This document shows positions 22,046 through 33,780 of a DNA stretch of 64,000 nt, piece after piece; within the stretch, counting starts at the first letter, position 1, and each line of letters begins with the position of its first letter. Made by a program: the position numbers and the translations under genes. The stretch is taken from the NCBI GenBank assembly GCA_030386875.1, contig CM059559.1, positions 63,254,392 to 63,318,391 on the forward strand, written 5' to 3'. The notes below the pieces were generated by a model that searched no databases, was not told the origin of the DNA, and worked only from the letters and a program-made list of their open reading frames with translations. Source of the stretch: Morinoia aosen (Eukaryota > Arthropoda > Malacostraca > Amphipoda > Talitridae).

Positions 22046-22686
22046 ACGTAACATAGTGAAGCGTAAAACTGTAGACCCAGTTGCGTCAACTAGTAGCTAA
22101 GAAAAATGAATTCGTATTGGAACAAAGCACCCTCATGCAAGGGAGAACAGTAGTGCAAGCACTAAACCTAAAAAAAAATAACAAGCTTCGTTAAGGTACA
22201 TCAGAGTACTCCGGAAGAACAAGAGACCAAACTTGTAGCAGTTGATGACAAGTCAGGAAATACAGTTACAAAGAGTGAATCAATTAGATAATCTTTCTCA
22301 GATAAAGGTTTTTCGTTCCCTGAATCATCAAATACTTTGATGGGCATGAGCAACAAATTACAATAACATAAAAGAATAATATAAAGAAATCCCGAAATCC
22401 CGCAAATTCTCGAGATTATCTTCCTGAAATCCCGGGATTCCAGGATTTTCATTTTGCTACGGGGCTGCAAACCTTACGTACGATTGATACGAAGCTTTAA
22501 GAACAGAGACAAGTTAAGACTGTAACAAAACATATGAAGTTATCGAGCAGTTTCATTGATCGATAAATTAAAATTTTCATGCAATTTTTAATCACTGCGC
22601 TACTAATTATTAGCAAAGTATTCCTGAAAATTGTGAATAACGAAGTGAATTCATATTTTGAACAAAAATCATTTTCAATGATAAAC

Positions 22687-23706
22687 AATTTGGTTTTCGC
22701 TCTGAAAACTCAACAACGCAGGCTATATTAAATTATTTACAATACCTTCATTCTAACATAGATCAAGGAAAGCCTGCTTTTCTTGAATTTCTCGACATTT
22801 GATAAGCATTCGATTGTGTTATCAATAACCTATTACTCTCGAAACTACACTTTTATTATGGCATTCAAGGGGCTGCTCATAATTTGTTTAGATTATACCA
22901 AACAAATCGGAAGTAATACGTTGTCATTGACGATGCAAAATCAAAGCTACAGATAATTAACCATGGAGTTCCACAAGGATCTGCCCTTGGACCTCTCGTA
23001 TCTCTAATTTTATTAATTATCAAATCTACGTCATTTTCAAATACTTTTGCCAATGACAGCACATACTTTTGCCAATGACAGCACGCTACTGTCCTTCCAA
23101 ACCAAAATCCCACTGAGATTGCGGAGAGTATAAATAACGAACTTCATAAGGTTTCATTGTGGCTTAAAACTAAAAAAATAAGCCTTAATATCGATAAAAC
23201 AAAATATGTTACATTCTCATACAAGGAAAATATGTCTCTCCCACGTTAAAATTGGCGGAGGTGAAATCGAAGAAACCAATTCATGCAAATTCCTGGGGAT
23301 CATAATAGATAAAAATTTGACCTTCAAAGACATCGCTCATATTGGTACAAAGTTATCAAAATCCATCAGAATCCTAAATGAAATTTACAATTTTCTACCT
23401 GAAACAGCTTTGCAAATGCTTTACCGAACTCTCATTTCACCATACTTGCAATACAGAAGAGAAGCATGCCACGGAACTGAAAAAAATAAAACCAATTTCC
23501 TCTTTACTCTGCAAAAAAGTGCCAACAGAGCGGTAAAGAATCGAGGATATAATGCTCACACAAAAGATTCATTCATTAGTTTACAAATACTTAAACTTAC
23601 GGATCCCTACAAACTCTCCAAATGTGATATTTTTTATAAAACATTGACCCATGATAGCGGCAATAACCTCAAACAATTATTAACTGCGAAAAAATTGTCG
23701 ACCTGA
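22687..23706 (+). pseudogene. LINE ORF2 fragment (RT and C-terminal domain)
   Basis: Frames are broken around 22800, 23040 and 23170. The best-preserved stretch (23206-23706) carries the thumb and C-terminal domain: EETNSCKFLGIIIDKNLTF, LPETALQMLYRTLISPYL and ACHGTEKNKTNFLFTLQKSA. The catalytic box region around 23040 is duplicated and deleted (ACTTTTGCCAATGACAGCAC appears twice, 23043-23090), so no functional polymerase is encoded. Confidence 0.8.
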
Positions 23707-24290
23707 CCATTTAACTAGTAACACAAGTAACTTCATGCTTCCTTATTATTGAAAGTCTCGTTCGCAACTCAGTACCCTTTTCGTATTACATAAAACTAGG
23801 AAATCAATCCTTGCGGAGATTCGTGAAAGTAATTCCTACAAAGTATTCAATATAAATATTGAATCTCATTTCCCATCAGAATACTAGTCGTGTAAGATAT
23901 CCAAGTAAAATCTTGTGTCCTTAATGACTAGCCCCGATAATTTAATGTGCCATGGTTAATATCAGTGATGTTCAGTCTACTCCGAGATCGTTCATAGAAT
24001 GTACCGTTAGCATCTAGTCCATATAAACTATTTTGTAAAATGAAGCATCAAATATCGAGTTGACTTTTTTATTGATCGGTCTAATACGTAACTGTGTGAA
24101 GTGAATTAGGTTTAAACATAATTGTACACCCTACAGTAACGTTGGTGGTAGGATGCCCTAGAAGTCGCTGAACTTATTCGGGTCCACAGGTAGCTGACCA
24201 TTGTACTAGACTGAAGAAACAATGTACCTTCGTATCACTTATGGTGAATAAATTGTTTACATTGCTTAAATTGTTTAAACTATGGCGTTC
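22687..24290 (+). mobile_element. CR1/Jockey-group LINE, copy 2 (5' truncated)
   Basis: Homologous to the reverse transcriptase, C-terminal domain and 3' trailer of the LINE at 11585-16272 but on the opposite strand. It begins abruptly inside the RT domain at a QFGFRSENST-like segment, the usual result of incomplete reverse transcription. Its 3' trailer (23707-24285) aligns with the first copy and ends in the same AAATTGTTTA-rich tail. Confidence 0.8.
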
Positions 24291-24326
24291 GGATGGGGAA
24301 CGATTACAATATTGACACATAGTATA

Positions 24327-24917
24327 CGAGGGTTAGTCAAAAAGTTCTCAGACAAATGCCATAATTTTGAACTGAACAGAGATTTACAAGTTTTTACAAA
24401 TTGAAATCTTTCCTATGAGCTTTCTTGATAACTTGCAGCTTTCTCATCAGTTTATGTCAGATCAGCATCGACAGAGGTTTCATCTCAAAATAGTAATTTT
24501 CAACCCTCCAAATGGCAAATTTTGAGATCAGAGCTAACATCAAATTTTTAACTAAACTAAATTGGAAACCTGTGAAAATCATCGAAGCTTTACAGCACGT
24601 TTATGGAGACTCTGCACCATGTAGATCAATCGTTTATGATTGGATTAAACGCTTTAAAGAGGGAAGAGTCCAACTTGATGACGACCCACGCGGAGGAAGA
24701 CCCACCACAGCAACAAATGAAGAAAACATCTCTCTTGTACAGGACCTAGTGCAACAAGCCCCCCCCCCCCCTATTCTGTCAGGAAGGCATTTACAGGCGA
24801 AAATGTAGATTACAAAAGTGTATGGACAACAATGGAGCTTATGTAGAAAATAAAATTAATGAGTTGTTAAATAAAGAAATTATGGCATTTGCCTGAGAAC
24901 TTTTTAACTACCCCTCG
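24327..24917 (+). mobile_element. mariner deletion derivative (591 bp)
   Basis: About 41-bp inverted repeats start CGAGGGTTAGTCAAAAAGTT on the left; the right end is the matching reverse complement. TA lies on both outer sides, as for Tc1/mariner elements. Full mariners are about 1.3 kb. Here the part encoding the DD34D domain is missing, leaving a MITE-like element that still carries the DNA-binding half of the gene. Confidence 0.9.
24512..24808 (+). pseudogene. mariner transposase N-terminal HTH domain, truncated
   Basis: 98 codons against about 345 in full mariner transposases. It starts with the common mariner layout: a first helix-turn-helix with KIIEALQHVYG, YDWIKRFKEG, and the GGRPTTATNEENI linker that precedes the second helix-turn-helix. 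The frame runs into a 13-base C run (about 24760-24772) and stops soon after at 24808. The catalytic domain is deleted. The peptide could at most bind the element ends. Confidence 0.85.
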
Positions 24918-24919
24918 TA

Positions 24920-26376
24920 TAGGAAACAAAGTGTTATACATTCACAACGCGCCAGGATACAAGGGGTTTTGGGGGTTATAAAAGGACTTGAGGCGAATTT
25001 GCGGAGTAATACCGATGAAAGCGAGGGTCGAAACTCATTGCTAGAGGTACACGTAAGCAGCTAACGGGGGAGGCAATTTAAGGCGCGAGATTTCGCGGGA
25101 CTCTACGAGCGAACCAGCAAGCTCAGGACATATGTAAGTGCAGCGTGGAAAGGGTTTAGCCAACTCGCTGTTTTAGCTGAGACTGTGTAGTACGGCAAGA
25201 TGAAGGCCCAGAAAGCATCAAAGGGGAGATAAGCTAAATTTTTCGTGTTAAGAAGTGATAGTGACTCATGGAGGTAGAAAATATAGGATTTTTGCTTTTG
25301 TTGTAGACCATTGGGGGCTTAGCATAAAGACTTTTCAGGCATTTTATTACGTTGTGTATCAAGGCCGGTTAGTTTTGAGAAGCAGCACCTAGTTACGTTA
25401 AAGATAGGGATGCCATCTTGACTTACTATCTACACATCTATACTCAGGAAAGTTAATAGCAGTGCAGTACAAGCGTGTGAATGCGCAGTTCTCTCAACCT
25501 TGGTCCCTAGGAGGTTGCTCGCCAGAAACAAGCGGCTGAGCTTACACATATCTTGAAAAAGCGCCATGAGTTTGGTGAAAGGTTAATGTTTAGTGCATTA
25601 GCTTTCTTCGTGTTACGAGAGCGTTGTGAATTGTGTGTCATGCGCAATCACGTGCCTTGTGCCATTTGCGCGCTCAACAATTCCCCTAGGAGTGTGTTTG
25701 AAATAATTCTTGCAATTTGTCTCGGGTGTTTTTGTGACACAGAGGTACGCGTGCAAATCACGTGTTCTTATGTAATGGTATAAATAAACTTAATAAACTT
25801 AATTAAAATGCAAGATTAGTTGTTTCATTCCGTGTTGTTCTGGGCGCCCAAGTATGAAGCAAACAGAACTGTTACTCACTATTTCTATTTTCTACCTATT
25901 CTAAATTTTCTCTTTCTATGCATTTTCCTCTCTTGCTTTTCTATTTCCTCCTGCACCATGGAACTTTAAATCCCTCAATAGCGAACGCAGACATTTCTGT
26001 CTCGAGACATAAGGGGTATATGGTATTCAATCACCTCCGTAGTGATTTTGCTCTGCTATTTTCTTACATAACAATGGTTTGCAAAGAAATTGGGGCAAAC
26101 ACAAAAATACCCTATCATACCTAATTTGGAGGTGCTGAATTCAAATTTGAAATCCGTTTTCACTCATCACCTCTAATTTTTTCATGATATGCGTAGTGGG
26201 CATTTTGTACATATACGGTACATAAAGGCGTATATGCATTTAGGGTTAAAACTAATATTGTGAGACTTATGGCGTATTTTTAGTTATTATAGACTATCTA
26301 TAATTTATAGCATAACATTATATATATGTATATATAATTATATATCAAGACGGATTTTGGCAGTTAGGGCATCAGG
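24920..26376. other. Unassigned region with a promoter-like segment
   Basis: TATAAAAGG at 24978-24986 is a good TATA box. Donor-like GTAAG sequences follow at about 25049 and 25134, and AATAAA occurs at 25785 and 25795. This could be a solo LTR or the remains of a promoter, but I see no matching second copy or terminal TG..CA pair. The open frame at 25553-25783 (76 codons, Cys-rich) is not recognised. 26030-26186 shares a block (GGTGCTGAATTCAAATTTG) with the reverse strand at 44180-44250, so it contains a dispersed repeat. Confidence 0.35.
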
Positions 26377-26689
26377 CAGTGCTTCCACTCCTATGGTAAT
26401 TACCCTTGTCTAGGGTAATCAGACTGCTCCTAGGATACAATTTAGGGTAAGGGGGAAAAAAGCAAAATCTAGGGTAAAATCTAAATTTAAAATCTGGTTT
26501 GTAAAAATCATGAGAAAACATGAAGGTTGTCAATAACTACAGTTTAATAACCCAAATACGAATTAAATGAGCTGAAGGTATTAATTCAGAGGTGGATCTC
26601 ATGGACATTTGATTCGTAAATATAGCACAAGTTAACGTGTTCCACTGTACAAGTTACGGTTCTTTTCGCAATGTGTGGCGTGCAGTTTC

Positions 26690-27530
26690 TTTACAAGCTT
26701 GTGTACGACGATTGCTGGAGCAGTGGGATGAATTCACACTTTGTTCAGTTGTTTTGCGATCCAACTCAGATAAAAGATAGGATAGTCAATTCTTTCCTCA
26801 ACAAGCTAACCCTCGCTTATTTGAAGTTTTAGATTATAATTTGGGGAAATTAAACGCATTGTATACCTTGTTTCAGTCTGACTCTCCGAATATCTTCAAT
26901 CTGGGATCAAAAATTTGTAGCCTTACCAGGTGCTTTTGTTCGGATTTTATGCGTGTTGCTTTTGTGAAGAATGCGACCATTTCTTTGCTGAATCCATCCC
27001 ATCCAACGTTCACTAGTGCTTTAGAACCAATGGGTGAAAAGGTACACCCAACATTGGGATGATAGCATCTGAAACGATGTCAGAGATAACTGGTATTATG
27101 CACTTCACAAGAAAAAGTGTTTTTCCTAATTGTAGACGCTTCTTGATTGAAGCAGTTTCACAAATCTAAAAACGGTTTTCCGTCGAGGATCCTGAACATG
27201 ACCTCGTACTCTTTCTAAATCCGCTTAGTGCTCAATACCGACTGCAAAATCTTTGTTTTATAATTTAGACGAAATTTTCCCAATGGAAAATGTTATCGAT
27301 AAGAAATTTCTGGCTGAAGAGTGCCGAAAACATTACTTGATGAACAATCGACCCCAGACATGTCAGGCGTTGAATAATGGGAAACAGCGCTTAGCCGTAA
27401 AAATACCTGTGGGCTACCATGCTATCCAAATCTTCCCGCTATAATTTGAACTTTGTTGCCCCTAACATTTTCAAATGTATTCGTTGATTGAAGGTTGCAT
27501 CGTTGACCTGAGCGATTTTGGTCTTAATGA
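26690..27530 (+). pseudogene. hAT transposase, decayed and N-terminally deleted
   Basis: The translated frames align in order with the middle and end of the intact transposase. RLLEQWDE corresponds to RLLEQWDA (about residues 350-357), LNALYTLFQSD to LPALYSHKKD, CSDFMRVAFVKNATI to CSDLMRVSYVRQCEI, and RRFLIEAV to KAFLIETV. EECRKHYLM corresponds to AEYRKHCLM, and the LPCYPNLP...TLLPLTFSN block to the end region with the catalytic Glu. The BED finger and both catalytic Asp regions are missing, and stops and frameshifts are frequent. The last recognisable residues are near 27500. Confidence 0.85.
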
Positions 27531-27576
27531 CCATTTTTTTTCTCTGCTGAAAAAAGTACATAGGAAGTGGGCTATT

Positions 27577-28660
27577 CTGTCCTAAAATTGTATGGGACTA
27601 CCGGCACTAAAACTCACCTCCCTCCCCCAAGAGGGGTCTAAAAGAGGGGTGATGGGCGTCAAAAATCATAAATTTTTAACCCCAGTATGATAATAAAACA
27701 GAAAAGAAAATGAAAAATCTGGATTCACTAGTTTGTAAAAAATATCTCAAGCATTCTATAATTGTCTTTTTTTTGTTTTGTCATGAAAATTTCTTGACCT
27801 ATAATTTTTTTAAATATCTGAACCAAACCAAATAAAAACGAATATTTTTCATTTTTTGAAAACTCAGGCCAAAATCGAAAAAGGTACCGTAATAAAAATG
27901 TGTTTATTTTTGAAAATTACATGTACTAGGAAAATTTCAAAACAATTGGTCCCCAAATAAAGATTTACCGTGTTTGTATAAAAATAATGAGAGTTAAATG
28001 TGTTTCATTCGTGCAATTTATACACGTGATATGTTTTTCACACTAAAAATATGGAATTACGCATGCATAGTATTTGTAGATGGTAAAACAACGTGAACAA
28101 ATGATTCAAGTAAAATATAAGCGTTATATCACATTTCACCACAAAATTCATGTTTTTCACTTGAGCATCAAATTTTCCAACTAAAAATGAATAGAAAACA
28201 ATGAGTTTCCATGCAAGAAAAATAAACAAAAATAGTTTTGGAATCCTTGTAACATTTCAAACATTCTAACAGATTAATTTTTCAAATGTTTACATTCAAT
28301 TTTTTTGTCATTCTACAGAACCGGAAATTTTGTATATTTTAGATGCTGACAGAGAATTGTGTATTAAAATAAAATAGAAAAAAATATGGAAAATTCGGCT
28401 CTGTCACTTTTTCACGTGGATTCTAAAACTGCCAATAGTTTTGTTCTTTCATGAAAACTAATTGAGTTCTATTCCTTTAAGATTTTCGAAAATATAGCGT
28501 ATAATATTAATATTGCCCATTTTCTCAAAACTAAGGCTCAGATCGAAAAAGCCACACAATCAAATGTGTTTCTTTTTAAAAATTACACATTCTGGCCAAA
28601 TTTTGAATCAATCGGTTCATAAACGAAAAATTACTTAGATGACCCACTTAATTTGAAAAA
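27577..28660. repeat. Dispersed AT-rich repeat with internal inverted repeats (copy 2)
   Basis: Inverted relative of 8411-9890. It shares TCCTAAAATTGTATGGGACTACCGG (edge), the GGCCAAA(A)T(C)GAAAAAG segment, and TTTTGTT(C)T..CATGAAAA blocks at 27750 and 28430. It also shares the CTGGCCAAATTTTGAATCAATCGG segment (28570) that pairs with 27920. Non-coding. Confidence 0.5.
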
Positions 28661-28991
28661 AAAACTTTCCAAAAAAACAGTTTGAAAAATGAAACCGTGT
28701 GTGGTGTGATGCATGCAGAGTATTCACTGCATCTATTGTCCCAATTAATACTAATTTAATTGGGGCTATTACCCAATTGAAAATCGAGGACGTATCGCCG
28801 ATGTGTTATGGTCGAACAAGGGATAACCTAAGTAACGTATCACCGATAAATCGCCTCCGAATCAAAGGCAAAATGTCCACTTAGGGACGTAATTTTTGGC
28901 CCAGGGACGTCGGCGGCCAACCCCGATGATCGTCCATTCTACCTCTCTGCTCGTCTCCGGCATGTCTAATTTCGCCCGGCGATACGTACAA

Positions 28992-29256
28992 GATTCGCGG
29001 CTGCCCATCCTTGAATTTGGCTTAAAAAAATCTCCGCCGCGCACAGCCGAGATTTATCGCCTATGAACGACTCTCAAACTTATATATTTATAAATATTAT
29101 ATATACATATATAAAAATATATATGTATACATAATATGTATGTATAATATGTATATATATATATAAATTCGAGAGTGATTCAGAGGCGATAATCTCGGCT
29201 GAGCGTGGCGGAAATTTTTTTTAAACGCAAAATTGAAGGATAGCCAACCGCGAATC
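28992..29256. repeat. 265-bp inverted repeat with AT-microsatellite loop
   Basis: GATTCGCGG at 28992 pairs with CCGCGAATC ending at 29256. The arms (about 100 bp, with TCCGCC, AGCCGAGAT and ATCGCCT blocks) match with some mismatches, and the centre is a TA/TATG microsatellite (29084-29170). It looks like a small MITE. I found no convincing flanking duplication. Confidence 0.7.
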
Positions 29257-30960
29257 ATACATCTATTAATAGGGAAAATGTATAAATGTATTGGTAGAGT
29301 TTATGGGCATTAGCTCATAAAGGCGAATACCGTAAGGCGAAATACCGTGAGCCGGAGACTCCTTGTACATCTATATAACTGCACATATATTACTTATTGG
29401 ACGGTTTCTCTCCAGAATGACAATCTCGCTGAGAGTAGCCGAGCTTTTAATGACTAAGTGAAGTATAAATAAGATGACCGATATAAGTAAATCCTTTATT
29501 CGAAGAATTCCGAAGCAAGAATTAGAATGGAAGTTAGTTTAATTAAGAACACAGAATCTATATGAACGAAGAGCGTCTACAAACCTAGGGCACTTATACA
29601 TGATAGGGAGAAATTTATGAAATAAGATAAAAGTTGGAGAAGAAAGTAAACGGGGATGAAAAAGGACACCAGTGAACCGAGAAAAGATGTTCCGTAACAA
29701 GAAAAAACCCAGTTTATTACAATAAAGACACAAGTCATTGGATTCTAAAACGCCTCGACTTTAAGATCCCTAGTCGATAAACATATGTGTGTGGGTGTCA
29801 CAACACCCATGTTGCTTGCCGGACTAAAGTAATTGACAGAAAATCATGAAGATGTATTCCCTCTGTTGAATTATTCTGAAGTTGGTGATGCATGCAAACT
29901 ATATACACATGCACCAACATATGCATATCTCCCTCCATTCGTTAACAATGCAACTCACATTGATAAAAAACATTTTTTAGTCCCTAATTCATTGAAATAT
30001 GAAGGCAGACTAAAGCGATATTGGGAAGATAATATGAGAGTGAAAATTTGTGTATGTACAGTCTAAAAGGTCGACACACTAGAACTTCGGAAGCATCTTC
30101 TTATGTTTGGGTTTCAACTTGTATACCAAGAGACTAGGTCGGAAAAAGTTCAACCATTCAAAAATTCATGATATTTCCTACGCATGCATAATTTTTGCAA
30201 AAAAATAAAAATAAAAAATCACCGCAGTCAGGACCAAGGAAGTGGTTGCTGCATAATTCTAAACGAAAATATTTCACAAACCGAACGGAAAATTTCGTAA
30301 AATTGGCTATCTAATTCATGAGGTCAAAAAGCTGTTGAAAAGCTGCGGTCCCTTCCCTGCGTTAACCTGATTTTGACAAAGCATATGAAAACAAGTGATT
30401 AAGAAAACACAATCCTAGTGATGTATTGTTCAAAATTATCTCATAAGTATCTCTAATATTGGAATTTGAGCATACGAACATAGGACCTAGTGATATGAGG
30501 GATTAATGTTGAAAGTAAAATGGGCAGATTTAAATTATTTTGCGTCTAAGACGATGAGGACAAAATTCGGGACAGTTTTTATTCTTACGTCTCAACTATT
30601 ATGCCAAAATGACGAGCTCGGAGAGGATAAAATATTTTACCATAACAAAAATTTTCATTTCCTACGCTAATAATGAAGTTTACTGGAGTCAAAAACAAAA
30701 GGATTGTTGTACAATGCTAACCATAGCATTTGCGTTATAGCTGGGACAACACGAATGGTCAAACTACCTAAAATAGTGTTGTAATAATGTACTTACGAGC
30801 GTAAGAAGCGATTAAGTGCCACACAAGATTAATACGACAGGAATATATATATACAAACGAAACAAAAGGCTGTAAGTTTTTAAATAATATATAATAAAGA
30901 ATTCAGGAAATATGAAATTGAAATAGTAAGAATTCCCTCATCCCCGTATTTTGGTTTAAT
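29257..30960. other. Unassigned region
   Basis: AT-rich with no recognised gene. The longest frame (29833-30066, 77 codons, + strand) has ordinary composition but no family features that I recognise. Short phrases such as TTTCCTACGC(A/T)(T/A)..AT recur at 30175 and 30660. Confidence 0.3.
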
Positions 30961-30969
30961 ATATCTGAA

Positions 30970-32540
30970 CACGTCAGTGATTCACTTAATTAAATCGCAA
31001 CCTCATTAGAAACTTCAGAAGGAAGAAAATTTCGGTAAAATTTATCCTCCTTTCTAAGAAAACGTTTCGAATTCCTGGTCCATCATCAATTCACAGGAAA
31101 AAAATCATTACGTCTGAAATAAAAGATCAAAGTACAATGAATTGTAGACACTACAAATATATCATGAGAGTAGAAAATAAAGTATGCCACGGAAAAACAA
31201 AAAACAAAACACTAAAGCACAAAAAATACCCATAAAATATATGTATGTAATGAAATTTGGTCGTGGAATGACGAGGTTATTATCTACTTACTATTTTAAA
31301 AGGGAACGAACTGTCCATATTGTTCAAATCAGAGTTTCACTTGAAAATATGCAAGGAATCTAAAATTTTGAAATCGGCAGGAGATATAAGGACATTGCAT
31401 TTTTCGGCTTGATTTCGCACTGCAGAATGCGATCGGTGTGATAGTTGATTCCCGATATGAAAGCTTCTACCTCTATGCTGTGCCACTCTGATGTAGAAAT
31501 TTCATAACGTCATACCAACGTACAAAGATGTGCACTGTACACAACTGTATGAGTACACCAAAGAGGCTCGCATATGAAGCCTGTGCTTCTGTGTTTCGTT
31601 TTTCCGTGGCATACCTTGTATTTTTACTCTCATGATATAATTTTAGTGCCCACAACTCACTGTACTTTGATCTTTTATTTTAGCGGGACTCCGAAACGTG
31701 TCCCTAGTAAAGATGATAAATTGAACATATCTGAACGGGTCAGTTGATTGCTTTAATCGCAACTTGTTGAAGAATTTATAAACAAGAAAAATTCCAAAGA
31801 ACATAATCATATTTACTAGGAATACGTTTCGGAGTCCAGCTCCATCATCAGTTCCTAAAAGTACAAATCATTATGTCTTTAATAAAAGAAAAAACAAAAT
31901 GTTGAATACAGTCACGAAAGGAAATCACGAAAACAAAAATGAAATTAAAACATGACAGTGCACATCATCGTACGTCGGCATGACGTCACGTAATTGCATT
32001 GCACAATGGCCGAACATCGGGGTCGAAGCTTCCGCACGGGGAACTAATCAGCACCCCCCTCACACTCCGCTGTACGTAATCACGCAGAAAAATGCAACGT
32101 ACTGATATCCTCTGCAGACTTCAAAATATTAGATTCGGCTTCAACCGCATATGACCTGAGAATTTTAGAGTCGCTACATATTTTCAAACGAAAACAGGCC
32201 CTCAACATTACTGACAGTTCCTACCCATTTTATTTTTTTGGCATGTTTTAATTTCATTTTTGTTTTTATGATTTCCTTTCATGACTGTATTCAACACCTT
32301 GTTTTTTCTTTTATTACAGACTAATGATTTGTACTTTAACGAACTGATGGAGCTAAACTCCGAAATGTATTCCTGGTATATATGATTAAGTTCTTTGAAA
32401 TATTCCTCGTATATAAATTCCTCAGATAAGTTTTATCGGAATTTTCTTCGTCCTCAAGTTTCTAAACAGGTACATAGCGTCAGTTCCATAAAACGTTTCG
32501 GAGACTAGCTCCCTCTTCAGTTAGTTAGTGTCATATTTCG
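30970..32540. repeat. Alternating inverted repeats with hammerhead-like cores (Penelope-like remnants)
   Basis: Five copies of a core resembling CTGATGA, a GGAGC..CTCC stem, then GAAACGT occur in alternating orientation. They are at 31061-31092 (-), 31684-31700 (+, 5' part lost), 31823-31855 (-), 32343-32371 (+) and 32491-32523 (-). Each is joined to shared flanks, so that 31100-31200 pairs with 31597-31690 and 31830-31950 pairs with 32235-32370. Penelope-like retroelements are known to carry minimal hammerhead ribozymes in their terminal repeats, often in inverted and tandem arrangement. No RT or GIY-YIG coding is left here, so the assignment rests on the motif and layout. Confidence 0.5.
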
Positions 32541-32544
32541 AGAA

Positions 32545-33339
32545 ATCTTTATAAAAAATGATTTGAATACTTAGTCCTTTGTTCGTTTTTAAATTCCCAA
32601 TGACCATTCGCTTCAAAAAAGGAACTTTCCTGGCTTCCGGAAAATGGTGTATTTTAACAGCTAATGGATGGCCTACCTAACCTTGTGCTCGTGCTCACAA
32701 ATCATACTGGGAGCGCTAGTTACAGATACAGTAGTTGTATCCCCCGAGGTTGTATCTATGAGAACATTCATGACTCTAACTCAAAGCACGGCTAATGTCT
32801 TCCGTCTAACCCTGCTGACACTGGCAGTGGCTCCACACTGGCTGGTGCACGATTCTTCACTGCTGGAAGAGAAGTAACGGGTCTCTTGCCTCTTCCCCTA
32901 TTCCAGTCAACCGATCCTGTACAAAGAACATGGTTATTTGGCAAGCATAGGGTTACGACCCAACAAATGAATATTCTCTGAGTGCGAAACACATTTATCA
33001 GTTTTCTCGTATTTTGTAATAGTGCGAACAGATTTTATTTATGAATAGTACTTTTATACGAACCAGTTACTCAAAATGCAAGGAAAGCTTCGGAGTGTGG
33101 GCAAAATATCACCGCCGAAAAGCAGTGTGGTGCGCAGCTTTTTTCCATATAACTTTTTCATAACTAAAATTTCAATGAGGATAAATGCTCCACGCAGCAA
33201 GAAGATTTATAAAATTGACACTTCATTTTTCGTCACGTTAATAAGGATATAATGGCTACACAAGAAATACTGAAAAACAAAAATACCGAATTACTTGTGT
33301 TATAATAATTAAAAAAATATCTCTAATATATTACCAACC
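32545..33339. other. Unassigned region
   Basis: I see no gene or repeat that can be supported. Short open frames overlap on both strands between 32668 and 32992 with no family features. Confidence 0.3.
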
Positions 33340-33560
33340 TTTCGTTATAATGATATTACGACATTAATATTAGAGACACATGCAAAATTATACTTTCACT
33401 ATGATTTTGAAGTTGTATTTTTTAAAAGAAACTATATCATCAAATTTCTATCATGAGTTGAAGAAAACGGTTATAGCAATAAAAGATCCTCTATTGTGTA
33501 TCAAGAAGAAGAAAGTCCTAATACATTATGCACCCGAAATATCACAAATAAAATTAGAAA
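33340..33560. repeat. Dispersed repeat, copy A (second copy 36005-36180)
   Basis: 33340-33560 and 36005-36180 share a colinear run including GGTTATAG(C/T)AATAAAAGATCCTCTA, then GG/GTGTATCAAGAAG, in the same direction. Non-coding and AT-rich. Probably two insertions of one family, or a local duplication. Confidence 0.6.
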
Positions 33561-33711
33561 TACATAAAAAAATAAGCACTAAAGATTAACTAGAATGTAT
33601 TTTTTATGCGAGGCCTCATACGAGCAGAATAAAACGAATTTTACTTATCGATGAAAACGAAACGTCATCTGAACGTAATTCTCACCTCAACGGCATACGT
33701 CGGGAACGAAT

Positions 33712-33780
33712 GTATCAGTTTTCATAATTGGGGCAGGTTGAGCAAGATGCTCAACCCGCCCCAATCATGAAAACTGATAC
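33712..33780. repeat. Long hairpin, 33-bp arms
   Basis: 33712-33744 pairs with 33748-33780, leaving a 3-base loop and two mismatches. The arms begin GTATCAGTTTTCAT and end GGTTGAGCA. A shorter GGAAC/GTTCC pairing extends outside after a 4-base bulge. It would form a very stable stem in RNA or single-stranded DNA. Function unknown. Confidence 0.85.

Noticed and set aside
24978..25800. Solo LTR with TATA box and AATAAA
   Set aside because: No matching terminal TG..CA, no duplication and no second copy in the window; kept only as a promoter-like remark.
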